Positions 9,150 through 18,550 of a stretch of DNA of 64,000 nt are shown here, in pieces. A program made the position numbers and the translations under genes. This DNA is from Saccharofermentans sp. (GTDB taxonomy: Bacteria; Bacillota; Clostridia; Saccharofermentanales; Saccharofermentanaceae). The number at the start of each line of letters is the position of its first letter. Position 1 is the stretch's first letter. The notes under the pieces were generated by a model, which saw nothing but the letters and a program-made list of their open reading frames with translations, did no database searches and was not told the DNA's origin. The stretch is from contig JAKSRH010000004.1 in the NCBI GenBank assembly GCA_024403675.1, forward strand, positions 37,811 to 101,810. Reading direction: 5' to 3'.

Positions 9150-10298
9150 GTGAATACTTTTTTTGAATATATTGAATGGCGTGGTGATTTAAGCTTTGAT
9201 GTAGTTCCTTTTAATGAGGTCGATGCAGCTATTCTTGCTCGTCTCATTTATATGCCTTTCGATATATGTGTTTCTTCTGATTTTGATAAATCATCTCTAG
9301 TATCTGATGCATGTGAGGAAATGCTTAACACTAGATATATGGAAGAACAGCTTTTGTCTCGCGACATTGATTTGAAATTTATTAAAGCTATTCGAGATTC
9401 TCGTAGATTTGGTGGTTTGTATCTTACAGGTTTTGTTAGTCGTCTTAATATCGATGCTGAGTATCAGTTTGCCGCAGGTGTTTTTGACCTAGGTAAGAAT
9501 AATTATTACTTGTGCTATCGTGGTACTGATAAGAACTTGGTTGGTTGGAAAGAAGACCTTAATATGGGTGTTGTCTTCCCAGTACCAGCACAGCACATGG
9601 CTCTCGAGTATTTTGAAAATGCAGCAATTTCTTTGCCAGAGGGTGAGTATATTATTGGTGGACACTCCAAGGGTGGTAATCTTGCTGTTTATGCTGCTGC
9701 TTTTAGTAACATTCAGTGCCAGAGCATGGTAAAGGAAATCTATAACTTTGATGGTCCTGGCTTTAACGAAGATGTTATGGAAATGCTTGAGTATCAGTCA
9801 GTTAAACTAAAGATAAATACTTTTGTGCCTCAGTTTTCTGTGGTTGGCATGATTCTTGATCGTATCGAGGACTATTCTGTAGTTTGCTCAGATAACGTTG
9901 GTATTTTGCAGCACGAACTTTATTCTTGGGGTGTTGGTCGCGATAGCTTTATCCTTAAAGAGAAGGTAGATTCTGGAAGTAGATTCATTGACCACACACT
10001 TAAGGATTGGTTATCCAAGCTTGATACTAATGAGCGAAGTGAGTTTGTTGATACTTTATTTGATGTGCTTACTGCTGGTGATGCGACTGTTGCTGAAGAC
10101 CTTCTTAATGGTAAAAACGTTGCTCAGATGTTTAAGGTGTATGCCAAGATGGATGCCAAGACTCGTAAGTCCTTTAATTCAGTTCTTGTAAGTCTTGCTA
10201 TGAGTGCTGGAAGTACAGCTTCTAGTGCAGTAGGAAACAAGTCCTTTGTAGTTGCCGATAAGGTAGTTAGAAGAATCGGCCGCAAGAAGGGTGTTTGA
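9150..10298 (+). CDS. DUF2974 (Mbeg1-like) alpha/beta-hydrolase family protein
   Basis: A 382-residue protein starting at GTG, 2 bp after priA, with a GGAGG ribosome-binding site (9139-9143) inside the end of priA. The central motif GGHSKGGNLAVYAA is a lipase-type nucleophile elbow (G-x-S-x-G), preceded by CYRGTD and followed by NFDGPGF, the pattern of DUF2974 proteins related to class-3 lipases. No signal peptide or membrane segment is evident, so a cytoplasmic hydrolase is likely; the substrate is unknown. Such genes are common in Clostridia and often lie among housekeeping genes without an obvious functional link. Confidence 0.85.
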   Translation: MNTFFEYIEWRGDLSFDVVPFNEVDAAILARLIYMPFDICVSSDFDKSSLVSDACEEMLNTRYMEEQLLSRDIDLKFIKAIRDSRRFGGLYLTGFVSRLNIDAEYQFAAGVFDLGKNNYYLCYRGTDKNLVGWKEDLNMGVVFPVPAQHMALEYFENAAISLPEGEYIIGGHSKGGNLAVYAAAFSNIQCQSMVKEIYNFDGPGFNEDVMEMLEYQSVKLKINTFVPQFSVVGMILDRIEDYSVVCSDNVGILQHELYSWGVGRDSFILKEKVDSGSRFIDHTLKDWLSKLDTNERSEFVDTLFDVLTAGDATVAEDLLNGKNVAQMFKVYAKMDAKTRKSFNSVLVSLAMSAGSTASSAVGNKSFVVADKVVRRIGRKKGV

Positions 10299-10319
10299 TT
10301 TCTTATTACGCGCATATTG

Positions 10320-10328
10320 TGTTAAAAT
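10320..10328 (+). promoter_or_regulatory. Possible extended -10 promoter for def-fmt run
   Basis: TG-T-TAAAAT at 10320-10328 is an extended -10 element in the 63-bp gap between the DUF2974 gene and def. The -35 position 17 bp upstream (TTCTTA) is poor, so this is only a candidate. Confidence 0.3.
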
Positions 10329-10361
10329 AATCGTTGGAAATAAATTAAAGAAGGTGAATGT

Positions 10362-10838
10362 ATGGCACTTCGTAATATTGTACTTGAGACAGATCCACTT
10401 ATTCGTAAGACTAGTAGACCAGTAGATGAGATTACTCCAAGAATCATTAAGCTTTTGGATGATATGGCAGAGACTATGTACTTCGAGAACAGAGGTATTG
10501 GTATTGCAGCTCCTCAGGTTGGAGTACTTAGAAGAGTATTTGTAGTAGACGTTGGAGATGAGCATGGTCTCATCGAGTTTATTAATCCTGAGATTACATT
10601 TAGAAGTGGTTCACAGGTTTATTGTGAGGGTTGTCTCTCACTTCCTGGTAAGAGTGCAGATGTAGAGCGTCCAGAGATTATTAGAATCAAGGCTCTTGAT
10701 AGAAATGGTAAAGAGTTCGAGCTCGAGGCGGATGGACTTCTCGCTATTTGTATCTGTCATGAGTATGATCACCTTGATGGAATCCTTTTCACAGATAAGG
10801 CTATTGATGGTGTTGTTAACATTCAGCCACAGGAGTAA
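10362..10838 (+). CDS. def: Peptide deformylase
   Basis: Removes the N-formyl group from nascent proteins. All three family motifs are visible in 158 residues: GIGIAAPQVG, EGCLSLPG (metal-ligand Cys) and CHEYDHLDG, which holds the HExxH metal site. The ribosome-binding site AGAAGGTG precedes the ATG by 5 nt. The stop codon overlaps the possible first ATG of fmt, the classic def-fmt pairing that couples deformylation with formylation of initiator tRNA. Confidence 0.96.
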   Translation: MALRNIVLETDPLIRKTSRPVDEITPRIIKLLDDMAETMYFENRGIGIAAPQVGVLRRVFVVDVGDEHGLIEFINPEITFRSGSQVYCEGCLSLPGKSADVERPEIIRIKALDRNGKEFELEADGLLAICICHEYDHLDGILFTDKAIDGVVNIQPQE

Positions 10839-10840
10839 TG

Positions 10841-11788
10841 ATGAATAAATCAGATATTAAAATCGTATTTATGGGCACACCGGAGTTCGCTTCAGTGTGC
10901 CTTGACACACTTTTAGAAGCAAATTTCAATGTAGTTGCTGTAGTTTCACAGCCAGATAAGCCAGTAGGAAGAAAGCATATTATTACTCCACCTCCAACTA
11001 AGGTGAGAGCGCTTGAAGCTGGTATTCCTGTATTTCAGCCAGATTCCATGAAGACTGATGAGTCTTATGAGGAAATAAAGAAATATGCCCCAGACCTCAT
11101 TATTACTGCTGCTTACGGTAAGCTTCTTCCAGAGAGAGTATTAAATATCCCAACATATGGATGTATTAATGCTCATGGTTCGCTTCTTCCTAAGTATAGA
11201 GGTGCGTCTCCAGTTCAGATGGCAATTCTTAATGGTGAAGAGGTTACTGGTGTTACAGTAATGAAGATGGATATTGGTATGGATACTGGTGACATGATTA
11301 CTAAGGTTGAAGTACCTATTGATGAGAATATTGATACAGATGGTCTTATGATGGAACTTGCTAAGGCTGGCGGTAAGCTTCTTGTTGATACTATCGAAGA
11401 CTATGTTAACGGTATTATCACACCTGTTCCTCAGGACGAAAGTCAGGCAACACATTGTTCCATGATTAAGCCTGAGGATGGTATCTTTGATTGGAATCAG
11501 GATGTAAAGAAGATTCACGATAAGGTTAGATCTTTTAAGACATGGCCAGGTGCACAGACATCTCTTGATGGTAAGAGAGTTAAGGTGTACGAGACTAATA
11601 TTTATAGAGATGCCACTTTTGATGAGGTGGAGCCAGGTACTATCGTAAAGGCTCATAAGGGAGACCTTATTGTAGCTTGTGGTAGTGGTTATCTTAAGAT
11701 AAATGAACTTCAGCTTGAGGGTGGTAAGCGCCTTAAGGCAATTGACTGCGCTCATAACTATAAGGTTGGTACAAAGTTTGGTACTTAA
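10841..11788 (+). CDS. fmt: Methionyl-tRNA formyltransferase
   Basis: Transfers the formyl group from 10-formyl-THF to Met-tRNA-fMet. Recognised by FMGTPEFAS at the N-terminus, the catalytic loop HGSLLPKYRGASPVQ and the GMDTGDM motif; length 315 residues is normal. Two adjacent ATGs (10838 and 10841) are possible; AGGAG at 10831-10835 is better spaced for 10841. The initiator tRNA it acts on is encoded at 38373 in the same window. Confidence 0.95.
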   Translation: MNKSDIKIVFMGTPEFASVCLDTLLEANFNVVAVVSQPDKPVGRKHIITPPPTKVRALEAGIPVFQPDSMKTDESYEEIKKYAPDLIITAAYGKLLPERVLNIPTYGCINAHGSLLPKYRGASPVQMAILNGEEVTGVTVMKMDIGMDTGDMITKVEVPIDENIDTDGLMMELAKAGGKLLVDTIEDYVNGIITPVPQDESQATHCSMIKPEDGIFDWNQDVKKIHDKVRSFKTWPGAQTSLDGKRVKVYETNIYRDATFDEVEPGTIVKAHKGDLIVACGSGYLKINELQLEGGKRLKAIDCAHNYKVGTKFGT

Positions 11789-13094
11789 TGATCGCGAGAC
11801 AGCTTATCAGTTGCTTTTCGAGTGTCTTGAAAAGGATGCTTTTTCTAATCTTGCACTTAAAGGTGCTAAGGTAACTGATTTTGTCACTGCAAGCGTGTAT
11901 GGAACTATTACTTACTGCTATTCTTTAGATTATTTTATTAAGAGTTGTTCAGGTAAGGATGTAAATAAGTTTGATCCACAGACTAGAACTATTTTAAGAC
12001 TTGGTAGCTGGCAGATTTTGTGTTCTAGCAAGGTGCCAGATTATGCTGCGGTTAATTCTTCTGTAGATCTTGCCAAGAAGTATGCCAAGAAAAGTACTGG
12101 GTTAGTAAATGCAGTTCTACATAAGATCTGTGATATGGACGATAAGGCTAGAGATTTTAATTCCTATAGACCAGAAATTGCTACTAGTCTTAAGCCGGAA
12201 ATTTTTGGTATTTTTAAGAAAGACTACGGTAAAGAGCGTGCATTTAGTATCGCCAAAGCACTTCTTAATTCCAATGGAACAACAATTAGATTTAAATCGT
12301 CTATTACTAAGGATGCTATCCTCGATAAACTTAATAATGACGGGGTAAAGGTAGAAGACGCACCTTTTATGGATAATGCACTTAAGGTGGTTTCTAGCGA
12401 GAAGAATATCTCTGAATGGAAGTCATTTAAAGATGGTGATATCTTCGTTCAGGGTGAGTCTGCAATGCTTACTTCTATTGTGGCAGATCCTAAGAAGAAT
12501 ATGCGAATTCTCGATTGCTGTGCGGCTCCTGGTGGCAAGACTACGCATTTAGCTGATCTTACTGAAGATAGTGCTATGATTGACGCTCTCGACATTAATG
12601 AGAGTAGAGTAGAACTTATTAAGCAAAATGCTAATAGACTTGGGTTTAAGTCCATAAATGCTATGAAGGGTGACGCTTCCACCTTTGGAAGTAATAAAGC
12701 ACAATATGATTTGGTGATTGCTGATGTTCCTTGTAGTGGGTTAGGACTTATGGCTAAGAAACCTGATATTAGACTTCAGATTACTTATGACCGTATCCAG
12801 GAATTGTTGCCACTTCAGAAGGCAATACTTAATAATGCGGCACGTAATGTGGTGCCAGGGGGAACACTTATTTATAGTACTTGCACTATTAATAAGGCAG
12901 AAAATGAGAATCAGGTCGAAGAGTTTCTTAAGGAACACGATGACTTTTATGCGGAAGATATTAGACCATATCTTCCAGATAGACTTAGTTTAGGAGACAG
13001 AGAAGAAATGGCTTCTAAGGGAATGCTTACTTTGTTCCCAGATATGGACGGCTGTGATGGTTTCTTTATTTCTAGATTAAGAAGGAGGACATAA
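11778..13094 (+). CDS. rsmB: 16S rRNA (cytosine-967-C5)-methyltransferase RsmB
   Basis: An SAM-dependent rRNA m5C methyltransferase of the NSUN/Sun family. It has an N-terminal NusB-like RNA-binding helical domain and a C-terminal Rossmann methyltransferase with CCAAPGGKTTHLA (SAM site) and the two catalytic cysteines in DVPCSGLG and STCT. The longest frame opens at an ATG at 11703 deep inside fmt, but the family N-terminus corresponds to (M)VLNDRETAYQLLFE, which points to a TTG start at 11778 with AAGG upstream. This gives 438 residues and an 11-bp overlap with fmt. Confidence 0.92.
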   Translation: MVLNDRETAYQLLFECLEKDAFSNLALKGAKVTDFVTASVYGTITYCYSLDYFIKSCSGKDVNKFDPQTRTILRLGSWQILCSSKVPDYAAVNSSVDLAKKYAKKSTGLVNAVLHKICDMDDKARDFNSYRPEIATSLKPEIFGIFKKDYGKERAFSIAKALLNSNGTTIRFKSSITKDAILDKLNNDGVKVEDAPFMDNALKVVSSEKNISEWKSFKDGDIFVQGESAMLTSIVADPKKNMRILDCCAAPGGKTTHLADLTEDSAMIDALDINESRVELIKQNANRLGFKSINAMKGDASTFGSNKAQYDLVIADVPCSGLGLMAKKPDIRLQITYDRIQELLPLQKAILNNAARNVVPGGTLIYSTCTINKAENENQVEEFLKEHDDFYAEDIRPYLPDRLSLGDREEMASKGMLTLFPDMDGCDGFFISRLRRRT

Positions 13095-14131
13095 TGAAGA
13101 AGTTTTGCTTAGATCTTACTTTAGAAGATGTTAAAGCTTGGTGCGTGGAGAAAAAACTCCCAGCCTTTAGAGCGGGTCAGATTTATAAATGGCTTTCTTC
13201 TGGCGTAATTGACACTGAGGAGATGACAAACATCCCTAAAAATATAAGAGAGCAGTTAAATGAAGACTTTTCTATGGATGGAATGAAGGTTATCCATAAG
13301 TTTGTGTCCGAGATAGATGGTACGACTAAGTTTGTATACCTATTAGGTGACGGTAATATTATCGAGACTGTTGTTATGAGATATAAGACAGGTCTTTCAG
13401 TTTGTATTTCATCTCAGGCTGGATGCAAGATGGGCTGTACTTTCTGTGCATCTGCAAAGGCAGGTTTTGGTAGAAGTTTGACATCAGGTGAGATGCTTGG
13501 ACAAGTTATTTTGTCTGGAAAAAACATGGGTGAAAAAATTCATAACGTAGTAGTTATGGGTATCGGTGAACCATTTGATAACTACGATAATCTTATTGGT
13601 TTTATAAAGCTTGCAAATAATCCAGATGGACTTAACCTTGGCGCACGTCATATTACTGTATCAACTTGTGGACTTATCGAGCGCATTAAAGAGTTTACTG
13701 CACTTCGTCTTCAGGTTAATTTGGCAATTTCACTTCATGCGCCAAATGATGAACTTCGTCGTCAGCTTATGCCAGTTCCTGCACACTATCCACTTAAGGA
13801 TTTGATCGCGGTTTGTCGTGACTACGTAAATGCTACTGGTAGACGTATTACTTTCGAATATTCTCTTTTTGATGAGCTTAATGATACTATCGCGTGTGCA
13901 GGTGAACTTGCACGACTTCTTAAGGGGCTTAACTGCCATATTAATTTGATTGCAGCAAACGAGTTCCCTGGTAGCCCTTATAAGCGTTGTCGTCCTAAGC
14001 GTATTGAGGTTTTCCGTAAGGAGCTCGAAAGACTAGGTCTTAATGCTACACTTCGTCGTGAGATGGGTACAGACATAATGGCGGCTTGTGGTCAGCTTCG
14101 CCGTGGTATCGAGGAGGAAACAAAATGCTAA
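13094..14131 (+). CDS. rlmN: Dual-specificity rRNA/tRNA methyltransferase RlmN (radical SAM)
   Basis: Methylates C2 of A2503 in 23S rRNA and A37 in some tRNAs. The radical-SAM cluster motif CKMGCTFCAS and the catalytic C-terminal cysteine in AACGQL are present; 345 residues is the usual size. It starts 1 bp into the rsmB stop codon (TAATG) with a strong AAGGAGG ribosome-binding site, so translation is coupled. Confidence 0.96.
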   Translation: MKKFCLDLTLEDVKAWCVEKKLPAFRAGQIYKWLSSGVIDTEEMTNIPKNIREQLNEDFSMDGMKVIHKFVSEIDGTTKFVYLLGDGNIIETVVMRYKTGLSVCISSQAGCKMGCTFCASAKAGFGRSLTSGEMLGQVILSGKNMGEKIHNVVVMGIGEPFDNYDNLIGFIKLANNPDGLNLGARHITVSTCGLIERIKEFTALRLQVNLAISLHAPNDELRRQLMPVPAHYPLKDLIAVCRDYVNATGRRITFEYSLFDELNDTIACAGELARLLKGLNCHINLIAANEFPGSPYKRCRPKRIEVFRKELERLGLNATLRREMGTDIMAACGQLRRGIEEETKC

Positions 14132-14814
14132 GTTACATTAAGTCTGACAAAGGTTTAAGAAGTAATAACGAAGACTTTGCTCTTGATGCTCAGGTGGGAA
14201 AGTATAAGATTTTTGCAGTTGCTGACGGTATGGGTGGCGAAAATAATGGTGAAGTGGCATCTAACGTTGCTTGTAATACCGTTATAACTAATCTTGTTTC
14301 TTATTTTGAAGCTAATGACAATCCTAGTGAAAATGATATTAAGGATGTGCTTAATAATGTTTTCCAGGAGGCTAATAAGGAAATCCTTAAAACATGTGCT
14401 AATGCTGGACTTCGTGATAGTGATATGGGCACTACTTTAACAGTAGCTGTTATAAGAGAGCGTAAGGCAATTATTGCACATATCGGTGATACTAGAGCTT
14501 ATTTAAAACATGGCTCAAGTCTTACTAGACTTACAAGTGATCACGTGTCTAATACGGATAGTAATCAACTTGTAAAGTTCCTTGGCGTAAACTGTTTTAT
14601 AAATCCAGACATTTATAGTTATAATATAATGTACGGAGATTTATTTGTTCTCTGTACAGATGGAGTATATAAGAATCTATCAGATGCTACTATTGTGGAG
14701 TGTTTGAAGATTCATAACGATTTGGAAGGTTCTGCAGATAAGTTGTTTACTGCAGCAATGGAAGCGGGAAGTAGTGATAATTTGACAGTCCTTCTTGCTA
14801 ACATTAGACCTTAA
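14125..14814 (+). CDS. stp: PP2C-type Ser/Thr protein phosphatase Stp/PrpC
   Basis: Metal-dependent phosphatase that reverses PrkC phosphorylation. Motifs: NNEDF, VADGMGGENNGEVAS, HIGDTRAYL and SSDNLTVLL, which hold the metal-binding aspartates. The open frame extends back to 14086, but the ATG at 14125 has GAGGAGG at 14111-14117 and yields the canonical N-terminus (229 aa), overlapping rlmN by 7 bp. It directly precedes its partner kinase. Confidence 0.95.
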   Translation: MLSYIKSDKGLRSNNEDFALDAQVGKYKIFAVADGMGGENNGEVASNVACNTVITNLVSYFEANDNPSENDIKDVLNNVFQEANKEILKTCANAGLRDSDMGTTLTVAVIRERKAIIAHIGDTRAYLKHGSSLTRLTSDHVSNTDSNQLVKFLGVNCFINPDIYSYNIMYGDLFVLCTDGVYKNLSDATIVECLKIHNDLEGSADKLFTAAMEAGSSDNLTVLLANIRP

Positions 14815-14832
14815 TTTGGAAGGAGTAAGAAG

Positions 14833-16956
14833 ATGAGCGTACAAGGCCCAGAAGGTTTGCTTTTAGCTGGTAAATATAGAATTATTCAGCTTATCGGCAA
14901 GGGTGGAATGGCAAATGTATATTTGGCTTCCGATGTTAATACTGGCGTTAAAGTTGCAATTAAGATTTTGAAGCCTGAGTTGTCATCAGATGAAGAGTTC
15001 ATCAGAAGATTTGATACAGAAGCTAGAGCTGTATCATCACTTAATCACTCAAATATTGTTAAGGTGTTTGGTGTAGGTCACGAGGGTAACTACAGATACA
15101 TCGTACAAGAGTATGTTGAGGGTATCACAGTTAAGGAACTTATTAATCAGAATGGTCACCTTGACTGGAGAGTAGCTGTACCTATCGTTATTCAGGTAGG
15201 CATGGCTCTTGAATATGCTCATAACAATGGAATTGTTCATAGAGATATTAAGCCTCAGAACATTCTTATTAGTAGAGATAGAATTGCTAAGATTACAGAC
15301 TTTGGAATCGCTAGAGCTACTTCAGGTAATACTATTACCATGACTTCTGGTGGTGCACTTGGTACAGTTCACTATTTTTCACCAGAGCAGGCTAGAGGTG
15401 GTAATGTAGGTCCTGGTTCTGATATCTATTCTGTAGGTGTAATGCTTTATGAGATGGTTACTGGACGAGTTCCTTTTGATGGAGAGTCTAATGTAGCTGT
15501 AGCTGTTAAGCACCTTCAGGAAAAGCCACCAGTTGCTTCTCTTTGTGTACCTGGTATTCCTAATGGACTTGATTCCATCATTATTAAGTGTATGCAGAAG
15601 ACACCAGAGCTTCGTTATATGTCTATGAGACAGATGGTAACTGAGCTTGATGCACTTATGGTAGATCCTAATGGTGTATATGGTGTTATTAATGCTGTGC
15701 CTCAGACATATCAGCCTGTTGAGCCTCAAAATGTTAACTTCAGACAGGATCCAAATTACGATAAGATTGGTGAACTTGAGAAGTCTGCTGAGTCTAGAAG
15801 AAGATCTAGATTAAGAGACAATATTCTTCTCGTACTTATTATCGTATGTATTGTTGGTGTTCTTGTAGCTCTTGGTGCTCTTGTGGTTAATTCTGTAGGT
15901 AAAGCTACTAACGGTGGCCAAGTAGGTACAGAAGTTTATACAATTGAGGACTACACAGGTAAGTCTCAAGATGAAGTGGTACAGATTCTTGAAAAGAATG
16001 GAATTAAATACAAGATTGAGACTGAAATAGTAGAAGACGAGACAAAGGTTGGTACAGTTATTGACCAGTCTATTAAAGAGGGCGTTACTATTAAGTCTGG
16101 TTCTGATGTGCATACTCTCGTAATTACGGTAGGTGTGGCACCTGATTCAGTACCTCTTGCTGATTATGCTGGACTTAATTATCAGGATGCATTTACTGCA
16201 CTTAATGCTCTTGGTTATAACGTAAGTCTCTTGGCCGAGGTAAGTGAGGATGTAGAGCCTAATATCGTTATTAGAACTCAGCCAGAAGCACTGTCAATGG
16301 TATCTCCTGGAGATTCAGTCGTAATCGTATATGCTAGAGAGCCAGAAAGTTCTGTTATCCCACCATATACAAATACAACTACACTTGAAGAGTATAGAAA
16401 GACACTCGAAGAAAATGGTCTTTCCATCTCTATGGTAGATGGCGCACCTGAAGTTAAGGCTCTTCCAGAGTCACAGCAGTATGTAATCGTAACTGATCCA
16501 CCTTCTGGAACATCACTTCCACGTAGATCCTTTATTAAGGTTATTGTAGGTACATATGAGGATGCACAAAGAGGTGGTACACCAACTCCTACACCAGCAC
16601 TTATTACAATTGCTGTAACTGTTGAAGGTGGTGGTACAGTATCTGGATTTGGTGAGTTTGAGGAAAATACAAGTGTTACACTTACAGCTGTAAGTGGTGA
16701 AGGATTTACTTTTGACCACTGGGTAGATCCATATGGTAATACCGTTGCATATTCAGATACATACACATTTGTTGCGTATAACCCTAATTCACATGGTAAC
16801 TCAACAACTCCAGCAGAGCCTGTTACATTGAATTATAGAGCAATATTTACAGCTAATCCAACACCAACACCTGTGCCACCACCACCGGAGACTCAGGAGA
16901 CTACAACAGCTCCTACAGATCCGCCACCACCTCCACCACAGGATGGTCAGTACTAA
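14833..16956 (+). CDS. prkC: PASTA-domain Ser/Thr protein kinase PrkC with B-repeat-like C-terminal extension
   Basis: Membrane kinase that senses cell-wall muropeptides and controls growth and germination-type responses in Gram-positives. Seen: Hanks kinase domain (about residues 16-275) with GKGGMANVYLA, VAIKIL, HRDIKPQN and DFGIA; one membrane segment at about 330-355; three PASTA repeats (about 370-435, 437-503, 505-575). Beyond these, residues about 590-675 have the GGGTVSGFGEFEENTSVTLT pattern of the bacterial B-repeat (InlB-type) domain, and the last ~30 residues are Pro/Thr-rich. That extension is not part of a standard PrkC and would lie outside the cell. ATG at 14833 has AAGGAG upstream. 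Confidence 0.96.
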   Translation: MSVQGPEGLLLAGKYRIIQLIGKGGMANVYLASDVNTGVKVAIKILKPELSSDEEFIRRFDTEARAVSSLNHSNIVKVFGVGHEGNYRYIVQEYVEGITVKELINQNGHLDWRVAVPIVIQVGMALEYAHNNGIVHRDIKPQNILISRDRIAKITDFGIARATSGNTITMTSGGALGTVHYFSPEQARGGNVGPGSDIYSVGVMLYEMVTGRVPFDGESNVAVAVKHLQEKPPVASLCVPGIPNGLDSIIIKCMQKTPELRYMSMRQMVTELDALMVDPNGVYGVINAVPQTYQPVEPQNVNFRQDPNYDKIGELEKSAESRRRSRLRDNILLVLIIVCIVGVLVALGALVVNSVGKATNGGQVGTEVYTIEDYTGKSQDEVVQILEKNGIKYKIETEIVEDETKVGTVIDQSIKEGVTIKSGSDVHTLVITVGVAPDSVPLADYAGLNYQDAFTALNALGYNVSLLAEVSEDVEPNIVIRTQPEALSMVSPGDSVVIVYAREPESSVIPPYTNTTTLEEYRKTLEENGLSISMVDGAPEVKALPESQQYVIVTDPPSGTSLPRRSFIKVIVGTYEDAQRGGTPTPTPALITIAVTVEGGGTVSGFGEFEENTSVTLTAVSGEGFTFDHWVDPYGNTVAYSDTYTFVAYNPNSHGNSTTPAEPVTLNYRAIFTANPTPTPVPPPPETQETTTAPTDPPPPPPQDGQY

Positions 16957-16967
16957 GGAGAATATTA

Positions 16968-17879
16968 TTGGAAGATAAAATTCAAGGCGTTATTACAAAA
17001 GGAATTGGAGGCACTTACACAGTAGGTGCCTCTAATGGTGTTTCATATTTATGCCAGATTAGAGGCGGTATTCGCAAGACAGGACTTACTCCAGCCGTAG
17101 GCGATAGCGTGCTTATCGGTGAGTCAGGTGATCCTGATGTGCCATATGTTATTGAGAAAATTCTTCCTCGTAAGAATAGTCTTGTTAGACCACCACTTGC
17201 TAATGTAGATGCCTTAATTCTTTGTTTTGCAGTTAAAGATCCTGAGCCGGATCTTAAGATGCTTGATAAGATGCTTATTATTTGTGGTAAGAATAATATA
17301 AAACCAATAATTTGTTTTACCAAATGTGACTTAGATAGTGAGTTCGCTCAAAATTTATATGATGATTACACCAAAACGGGTGTATTATGTTTTATGTCCT
17401 ACGAAGATAATAAGCCTTCAGTAGATGAGATTTTTGATGCCTGTGGCGAGTCTGTTCTTATCGGATTTGCTGGACCTTCCGGAGTAGGTAAGAGCACTTT
17501 GTGTAATAGTATTCTTGGATCTAATCTTATGGCTGTGGGTGATATTTCAGAGAGACTTGGAAGAGGCAAGCATACTACAAGACACGTGGAGCTTTTCTCT
17601 TATAAGGGCAAGTTCCTTACGGACACTCCAGGTTTTACTTCTCTTGATCTTCTAGACCTTGGATATGAATATAGGGATGTTATTCTTGGATATCCTGAGA
17701 TAAAAGAATTAAGCGTGGAATGTCGCTTTGATGACTGTAGACATATCTCAGAAAGAGACTGTGCAGTTAAGCCTGAAGTTGGTAACAAGATAGGCTCAAA
17801 GCGTTATGAAAGATATAAGGAATTTAATGAATTCTTATATTCCATGCGTAATAATTACAATGGAGGAACCAGAAAGTGA
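16968..17879 (+). CDS. rsgA: Ribosome small subunit-dependent GTPase RsgA
   Basis: Circularly permuted GTPase in late 30S maturation. The motif order is permuted as expected: G4 (FTKCDL), G1 (GPSGVGKSTL), then G3 (DTPGFTS), followed by the C-terminal zinc-finger with CRFDDCRH and a downstream Cys. The start is TTG with AGGAG at 16956-16960 overlapping the prkC stop. 303 residues, normal length. Its place after prkC is conserved in Firmicutes. Confidence 0.96.
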   Translation: MEDKIQGVITKGIGGTYTVGASNGVSYLCQIRGGIRKTGLTPAVGDSVLIGESGDPDVPYVIEKILPRKNSLVRPPLANVDALILCFAVKDPEPDLKMLDKMLIICGKNNIKPIICFTKCDLDSEFAQNLYDDYTKTGVLCFMSYEDNKPSVDEIFDACGESVLIGFAGPSGVGKSTLCNSILGSNLMAVGDISERLGRGKHTTRHVELFSYKGKFLTDTPGFTSLDLLDLGYEYRDVILGYPEIKELSVECRFDDCRHISERDCAVKPEVGNKIGSKRYERYKEFNEFLYSMRNNYNGGTRK

Positions 17880-18550
17880 GTTCATTAGAGAAAAAAGAAT
17901 TGGCACCATCTTTATTGGCAGCTGATTTTGCATATTTGATGAAAGATATTGAGGCAGTTAGTGGATCTTGTAAGTATTTGCACTTAGATATTATGGATGG
18001 TCATTATGTGCCAAATATTTCTATCGGTGTGCCTATTGTTGCTTCTATTCGTAAGCATACAGATATGATTTTTGATACACACCTCATGATTTTAAATCCA
18101 GGTGATTATATTAAAGATTTTGCTGATGCTGGTTCTGACTATATTACTTTCCATATCGAGTGTACAACTAATGCAGTATCTCTTATTAGTGAGATTAGAG
18201 CTCTTGGAAAGAAAGCCGGTGTAGCTATTCACCCAGATACACCTATTGAGGCTATTTTCCCTTATTTGGAGAAGGGCGCTGCTGATCTTATCCTTGTTAT
18301 GTGCGTTCGTCCAGGTTTTGGTGGACAGAGCTTTATTAGAGGATCTCTTTCTCGTATTGCTACTTGTCGTGAACGACTTGATAAGAATGGTAGTGATGCT
18401 ATTTTGTCTGTAGATGGTGGTATTAATACTTCTACTATTGTCGCTGCTTCTGAAGCAGGTGCTGACCTTTTTGTAACAGGTAGTGCTGTATTTGGTAAGG
18501 AGAACAAGGCAGAAGCTGCTGAGACTCTCTTTAAGGCTTTAGGTCAATGA
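17876..18550 (+). CDS. rpe: Ribulose-phosphate 3-epimerase
   Basis: Interconverts ribulose 5-phosphate and xylulose 5-phosphate in the pentose phosphate pathway. TIM-barrel motifs LDIMDGHYVPN, RPGFGGQSF and VDGGIN are intact. GTG start in a GTGA overlap with the rsgA stop, with GGAGG at 17862-17866. 224 residues. Confidence 0.96.
   Translation: MSSLEKKELAPSLLAADFAYLMKDIEAVSGSCKYLHLDIMDGHYVPNISIGVPIVASIRKHTDMIFDTHLMILNPGDYIKDFADAGSDYITFHIECTTNAVSLISEIRALGKKAGVAIHPDTPIEAIFPYLEKGAADLILVMCVRPGFGGQSFIRGSLSRIATCRERLDKNGSDAILSVDGGINTSTIVAASEAGADLFVTGSAVFGKENKAEAAETLFKALGQ

Noticed and set aside
11703..11777. Longer start for rsmB at the ATG inside fmt
   Set aside because: The added residues lie in conserved fmt coding sequence and do not fit the RsmB N-terminus; the TTG at 11778 fits.
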